Assembly: GCA_002309655.1 (NCBI GenBank)
Contig: DBXM01000037.1
Location: 15,497 to 25,008, forward strand
Direction: 5' to 3'
DNA length: 9,512 nt
DNA from: Mageeibacillus sp. UBA1212
GTDB lineage: Bacteria; Bacillota; Clostridia; UBA1212
The first letter of the stretch is position 1; each line of letters opens with the position of its first letter. Below the pieces are notes generated by a model. That model did no database searches and was not told the origin of the DNA. It worked only from the letters and a program-made list of their open reading frames with translations. The translations under genes and the position numbers were made by a program. Shown here piece by piece: positions 7,238 through 9,512 of this stretch.

Positions 7238-8050
7238 TCAAAAAGCCTGTTCTTCGCAGTACCTGTAAGGCGTTCCGGTTAACCCCGCCTGATTGAACTT
7301 CCCGAAGTTGCTGCGCACGATAAAATCTATGTACGAGCCGATCATCTTCGCAACAAGATAGTACCCCTCGATATTCAAGTGGCCGCCGTTGAAGAACGTC
7401 CGGTGAAACGCCTCGTCATATGCCGGCCCGTACTCCGCGAGGTCGATTACGTAGGTGTTCGTGAAGAACTCCGCCAACCGGTACATCAGCGTTCTGTGCT
7501 CCTCGTATCTCGCCGCAAGAGTCTTCGGAACAAACGGCTCCGGTTCTCTCGGCATCGTCACAAGGAAGAAAACCGCGTCAGGCTGAATCTCCTTGTACCG
7601 CTGAATGATCTTTGCAACATACCCGGCAAACGTCGGCTTGTTTTCCATGAAGTCCGCGGAAATGTCGCCCGTGCTACCTACCTGCGAGTCCTCCGGCTCA
7701 AGATCGTTGCAGCCGAGCGCGAAAATGTACGCCTGCGCCGCCTTCGCCTTGTCCCAGAAGCCCTTTTCGTCCGCAAACGTCTCCCAATACTCTTTCGCCG
7801 TCATATTCCCGCGCGAGAAGTTGTAAACTGTAATCCCGCTCATCCGCGCGAGAAACTGCGCCCACGAAATATCGTGGTTGTCGTGAAAGTCCCGTACGCC
7901 TTCAGGAGTGAGCGATTCCAGATCCCCCGCTGCAAGCGAGTCCCCTATCACCGCAACCGTTCTGAAAACTGACGTGAACCCGCCGTCGTCCTTTAAAACG
8001 TCCAGCGGTTTCTCAGAAACATCCGGCGGCAGAAATTTAGTCAGATCCAT
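7238..8050 (-). CDS. SGNH/GDSL-family hydrolase, cytoplasmic
   Basis: A 270-residue alpha/beta hydrolase of the SGNH superfamily (esterases, lipases, carbohydrate deacetylases). The start is the ATG at 8050, because GGGGAGG lies 7 nt upstream; the longer open frame to 8101 has no such site. Block I is AVIGDSLAAGD with nucleophile S38. Block II is the oxyanion Gly G81 (SRGNMTA). Block III is GCND with N115. Block V is NGGHLN with catalytic H224. The residue three before the His is Asn (N221) where the family usually has Asp, so the catalytic triad may be weakened or completed elsewhere. There is no signal peptide or membrane segment, so it likely acts in the cytoplasm. It is the first gene of a two-gene unit with the EEP lipoprotein and has its own promoter. 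The substrate cannot be told from sequence; removing acyl groups from sugars is a reasonable guess. Confidence 0.85.
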   Translation of the reverse strand: MDLTKFLPPDVSEKPLDVLKDDGGFTSVFRTVAVIGDSLAAGDLESLTPEGVRDFHDNHDISWAQFLARMSGITVYNFSRGNMTAKEYWETFADEKGFWDKAKAAQAYIFALGCNDLEPEDSQVGSTGDISADFMENKPTFAGYVAKIIQRYKEIQPDAVFFLVTMPREPEPFVPKTLAARYEEHRTLMYRLAEFFTNTYVIDLAEYGPAYDEAFHRTFFNGGHLNIEGYYLVAKMIGSYIDFIVRSNFGKFNQAGLTGTPYRYCEEQAF

Positions 8051-8129
8051 TTTCACACCTCCCCGTGAATTTGTTCGGAAAAACACCGGCGGTTCCCGCA
8101 AATTTTAATCGCATGCAATAACCGCTAAA

Positions 8130-8158
8130 ATGATACTTCATTTTGCAATCAAATTCAA
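8130..8158 (-). promoter_or_regulatory. Sigma-A-type promoter of the SGNH/EEP unit
   Basis: On the minus strand TTGAAT (8158-8153) and TATCAT (8135-8130) are separated by exactly 17 nt. Transcription would start near 8123 and give a leader of about 70 nt before the SGNH start. A dyad AAATGA-TACT-TCATTT (8128-8143 on +) overlaps the -10 box and may be an operator. The promoter sits just after the terminator at 8179-8216. Confidence 0.7.
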
Positions 8159-8178
8159 CCTTGAAAGCTCTCCCTAAC

Positions 8179-8216
8179 AAAAAGCAACAGCCCCGGGAAT
8201 TTGTTACCCGGGACTG
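8179..8216 (-). terminator. Intrinsic terminator following the tRNA-like sequence
   Basis: On + coordinates CAG (8188-8190) and CCCGGG (8192-8197) pair with CCCGGG (8207-8212) and CTG (8214-8216), with one C/A mismatch and a 9-nt loop. Read on the minus strand the hairpin is followed by TTGCTTTTTG, a usable U-tract. It starts 6 nt after a CCA end (8223-8225), a typical place for a tRNA terminator. It also ends any transcript from the AT-rich genes. Confidence 0.75.
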
Positions 8217-8222
8217 CCTTGA

Positions 8223-8245
8223 TGGTGCGCGGCCGCCGGCTTGAA
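8223..8245 (-). other. tRNA-Leu-like 3' end fragment; probable attachment-site remnant
   Basis: On the minus strand the order is a T-loop TTCAAGC (8245-8239), CGGCG where the T-stem 3' arm should be (8238-8234), GCCGCGC as acceptor 3' strand (8233-8227), A73 (8226) and CCA (8225-8223). This matches the 3' end of a bacterial tRNA, most like tRNA-Leu. The 5' side does not fit: the preceding bases (ACAGG) do not pair with CGGCG, and no partner for the acceptor strand is found about 85 nt upstream. A tRNA terminator follows. A 3' tRNA fragment at a sharp change in base composition is what tRNA-targeted integrases leave at the far end of an island. A decayed tRNA-Leu pseudogene is the alternative. 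Confidence 0.45.
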
Positions 8246-8248
8246 CCT

Positions 8249-8268
8249 GTATGAGAGAACTCTCACAC
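8249..8268. other. Nine-bp hairpin next to the tRNA-like fragment
   Basis: Positions 8249-8257 pair with 8260-8268 around a 2-nt loop; read as minus-strand RNA all nine pairs form, one of them G-U. It directly abuts the tRNA-like fragment, where the long variable arm of a tRNA-Leu would be. It may instead be an integrase or excisionase arm site, or a small structured RNA. No T-tract follows it, so it is not a terminator. Confidence 0.4.
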
Positions 8269-8405
8269 GGACCTGACGGTAGCGTGACCTTGGTGAATAA
8301 CCCCTCGTAAGCGACATTAAATCACTACATACTTTTCCTTTAAATTTTTTCTTTGCTTCAATCTAAGTCTTTTTTGATTTCACTATTCAGCAATTCAAGA
8401 TTGGT
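8269..8405. other. Gene-free stretch joining GC-rich and AT-rich DNA
   Basis: Together with the signals at 8051-8268 this makes a 355-nt stretch without a protein gene. From about 8314 rightwards composition becomes strongly AT-rich. I see no open frame with a ribosome site, no repeat and no further terminator here. Bases 8269-8313 remain GC-richer and contain a weak tRNA D-arm/anticodon-like resemblance that does not fold properly. Confidence 0.5.
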
Positions 8406-8744
8406 TTATATTAACTCAATTAGATGATATCCTTTTTGGTTTATTTGATCCAATTGTTCTTTGCTTAATTGTGTTAGCGGTTCGAAATACCTATCGTCTA
8501 ATTTGCTAAATAACTCTATTACTGATTGGTTATCTATTTCTTTAGTAACAATACAGTTATCTTCAAAATAATAGTAGCCATAATAATCGACCTCAAAAAC
8601 AATCTCTTGAAGAATTCTTCTTGTTGTTATGATCTCCATAGAATAATAACACCCATTTGCATAGACGTAAATATCTTTACGAAACCCTTTCTGCAAGTAC
8701 TCACCCGGTCTGTCATCATCAAAAGACAGCGAAAACACTTTCAT
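8406..8744 (-). CDS. Hypothetical small acidic protein in AT-rich cassette
   Basis: I do not recognise this 112-residue protein. It is soluble (no signal peptide or membrane segment), acidic and rich in Tyr, with a likely beta-strand pattern in the first two thirds (SLSF, IYVYANGCYYSMEIITT, QEIVFEVDYYGYYYFEDN) and a helical end (SVIELFSKL, LSKEQLDQINQKGYH). GAGGTG (8758-8753) lies 8 nt before the ATG and supports this start. It follows the 203-residue gene by 67 nt on the same strand. Its composition differs sharply from the GC-rich genes to the left, suggesting transfer. Small, AT-rich, acidic proteins in such pairs are often immunity proteins of polymorphic toxin systems, but no toxin gene is in view, so this is only a guess. 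Confidence 0.6.
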   Translation of the reverse strand: MKVFSLSFDDDRPGEYLQKGFRKDIYVYANGCYYSMEIITTRRILQEIVFEVDYYGYYYFEDNCIVTKEIDNQSVIELFSKLDDRYFEPLTQLSKEQLDQINQKGYHLIELI

Positions 8745-8811
8745 ATAATTATCACCTCAACTTATCACAGTATGCATGCTTTGCCTTTAATTATGTAAAT
8801 GAACGCAATTA

Positions 8812-9423
8812 TTAAACCAAAAAAATATGCATCTCTTTTAGGGATTCAATCAGCTCTTCACTAATGGTTATTTTATGATCTTCTACGACACTTCGCTTAA
8901 CATATAGATCATTTGAGCCACTTCTTAGTCGAAGAGAAGTAATATAATGAAGCAAACTTATCTCTGATGATTCTAAAGAGTAGTATCTTATCCACGTATC
9001 ATAAATGCTTTTTTGAGGACCTAAAAATAAAGATAAAACCGTTTTTAAATTATTGCGCTCATCATCTAATGATATCACCTCTTTCTCGCTGATCCAAAAA
9101 GAAAAAGAAAACTCAGGTTTAATTAAACCACTAAAGTCTTCCAGTAAGTATTGTAAGCATTCATTGTTTATTGTTTCATTAATTATATTTGGATAGTAGC
9201 TGACGTACTCATATCTCAAACGTGCACCATTTTGATTAATCCTAACGGCCCCACAAGAATATGAACTGCAGAATGTGAATGTGCCCTCAAAACCAAACAA
9301 TTGTTTAAATGAATAGTTATTCCCATCCCATGATTGTTCATAAGAAAAATCAGGATCCCGACTCATGGATATCGCATGTGCAACAGAAGCGATAATGCAA
9401 CCGTTAAATAATTCACGAAACAT
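8812..9423 (-). CDS. Hypothetical protein in AT-rich cassette
   Basis: I do not recognise this 203-residue protein. The start chosen is the ATG at 9423, because GGAGGT lies 7 nt upstream; a GTG at 9438 is in frame but would place that ribosome site inside the gene. No signal peptide or membrane segment is clear. The N-terminal half holds SYEQSWDGNNYSFKQLFG (residues 27-44) followed by beta-type segments (GTFTFCSSYSCGAVRI) with two nearby Cys. The C-terminal half is more helical (SSEISLLHYITSLRLRS, SEELIESLKEMH). It is AT-rich like its neighbour and unlike the rest of the window. A sigma-A-type promoter directly precedes it. It could be a stand-alone conserved hypothetical, or an immunity-type protein of an accessory island; the sequence alone does not decide. 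Confidence 0.6.
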   Translation of the reverse strand: MFRELFNGCIIASVAHAISMSRDPDFSYEQSWDGNNYSFKQLFGFEGTFTFCSSYSCGAVRINQNGARLRYEYVSYYPNIINETINNECLQYLLEDFSGLIKPEFSFSFWISEKEVISLDDERNNLKTVLSLFLGPQKSIYDTWIRYYSLESSEISLLHYITSLRLRSGSNDLYVKRSVVEDHKITISEELIESLKEMHIFLV

Positions 9424-9442
9424 GTTTTCAACCTCCACTGAA

Positions 9443-9471
9443 ATGATACTTCATCTTGAACTCTCAGTCAA
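9443..9471 (-). promoter_or_regulatory. Sigma-A-type promoter of the AT-rich gene pair
   Basis: On the minus strand TTGACT (9471-9466) and TATCAT (9448-9443) are 17 nt apart, a near-consensus pair. The start point would fall near 9436, very close to the ribosome site, so the leader is only about 10-15 nt. The -10 region shares the 14-bp block ATGAAGTATCATTT with the promoter at 8130-8158. Confidence 0.75.
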
Positions 9472-9512
9472 CCATGAATTCTTTCTCGACCGTGTCAAGT
9501 TGTTGTTGGTAC

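Noticed and set aside
8223..8309. Complete tRNA-Leu gene on the minus strand
   Set aside because: Only the T-loop-to-CCA part fits. The T-stem does not pair, the anticodon-like CAG has no proper stem, and the 5' end (TTACGAG near 8309) does not pair with the acceptor strand GCCGCGC.
8526..8798. Open frame on the + strand (90 codons) in the AT-rich part
   Set aside because: It lies opposite the 112-residue gene, lacks a ribosome site, and comes from low stop density by chance; the minus-strand frame has a good site and a plausible protein pattern.

Overview
The window looks like chromosomal DNA from an anaerobic, probably gut-associated Clostridia-type Bacillota (inference). The evidence is good AGGAGG-type ribosome sites, a lipoprotein with a long Pro/Thr linker, clostridial-style secreted or hydrolytic genes, and an inositol-type catabolic operon. 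About 87% of the window (1 to ~8220) is GC-rich with strong codon bias. The last ~1.2 kb (~8314 to 9440) is clearly AT-rich and reads like transferred DNA.

Region 1 (123-5147, + strand) is a tightly packed four-gene catabolic operon: a Gfo/Idh/MocA NAD(P)-dependent sugar/polyol dehydrogenase; a TPP-dependent enzyme of the IolD / acetolactate-synthase type; a divergent RpiB/LacA/LacB-type isomerase; and a CoA-acylating (methyl)malonate-semialdehyde dehydrogenase (IolA/MmsA). The enzyme types suggest oxidation of an inositol or related polyol, ring opening or C-C chemistry on a diketone, isomerisation, and capture of a semialdehyde as acyl-CoA. The canonical iolB, iolC, iolE and iolJ genes are not in the window. 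The isomerase sits where one might expect them, so the pathway may be a variant. A strong palindromic hairpin (5179-5202) ends the operon and also serves the convergent genes.

Region 2 (5241-8050, - strand) is a two-gene unit. A cytoplasmic SGNH/GDSL hydrolase is followed by a lipoprotein with a Pro/Thr linker, a beta-rich middle domain and a C-terminal endonuclease/exonuclease/phosphatase (EEP) domain. A good sigma-A-type promoter (8130-8158) drives it.

Region 3 (8179-8405) has no protein gene but is dense with signals. Read on the minus strand it holds an AT-rich tail, a 9-bp hairpin, a tRNA-Leu-like 3' end (T-loop to CCA, 8223-8245), a terminator, and then the promoter of region 2. The tRNA-like part has no matching 5' half and lies exactly where base composition changes. 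It is best read as an attachment-site remnant left by an integrated element.

Region 4 (8406-9423, - strand) has two AT-rich genes for unrecognised soluble proteins (203 and 112 residues), with a clear promoter upstream. That promoter shares a 14-bp block, including a near-palindrome over the -10 box, with the promoter of region 2.
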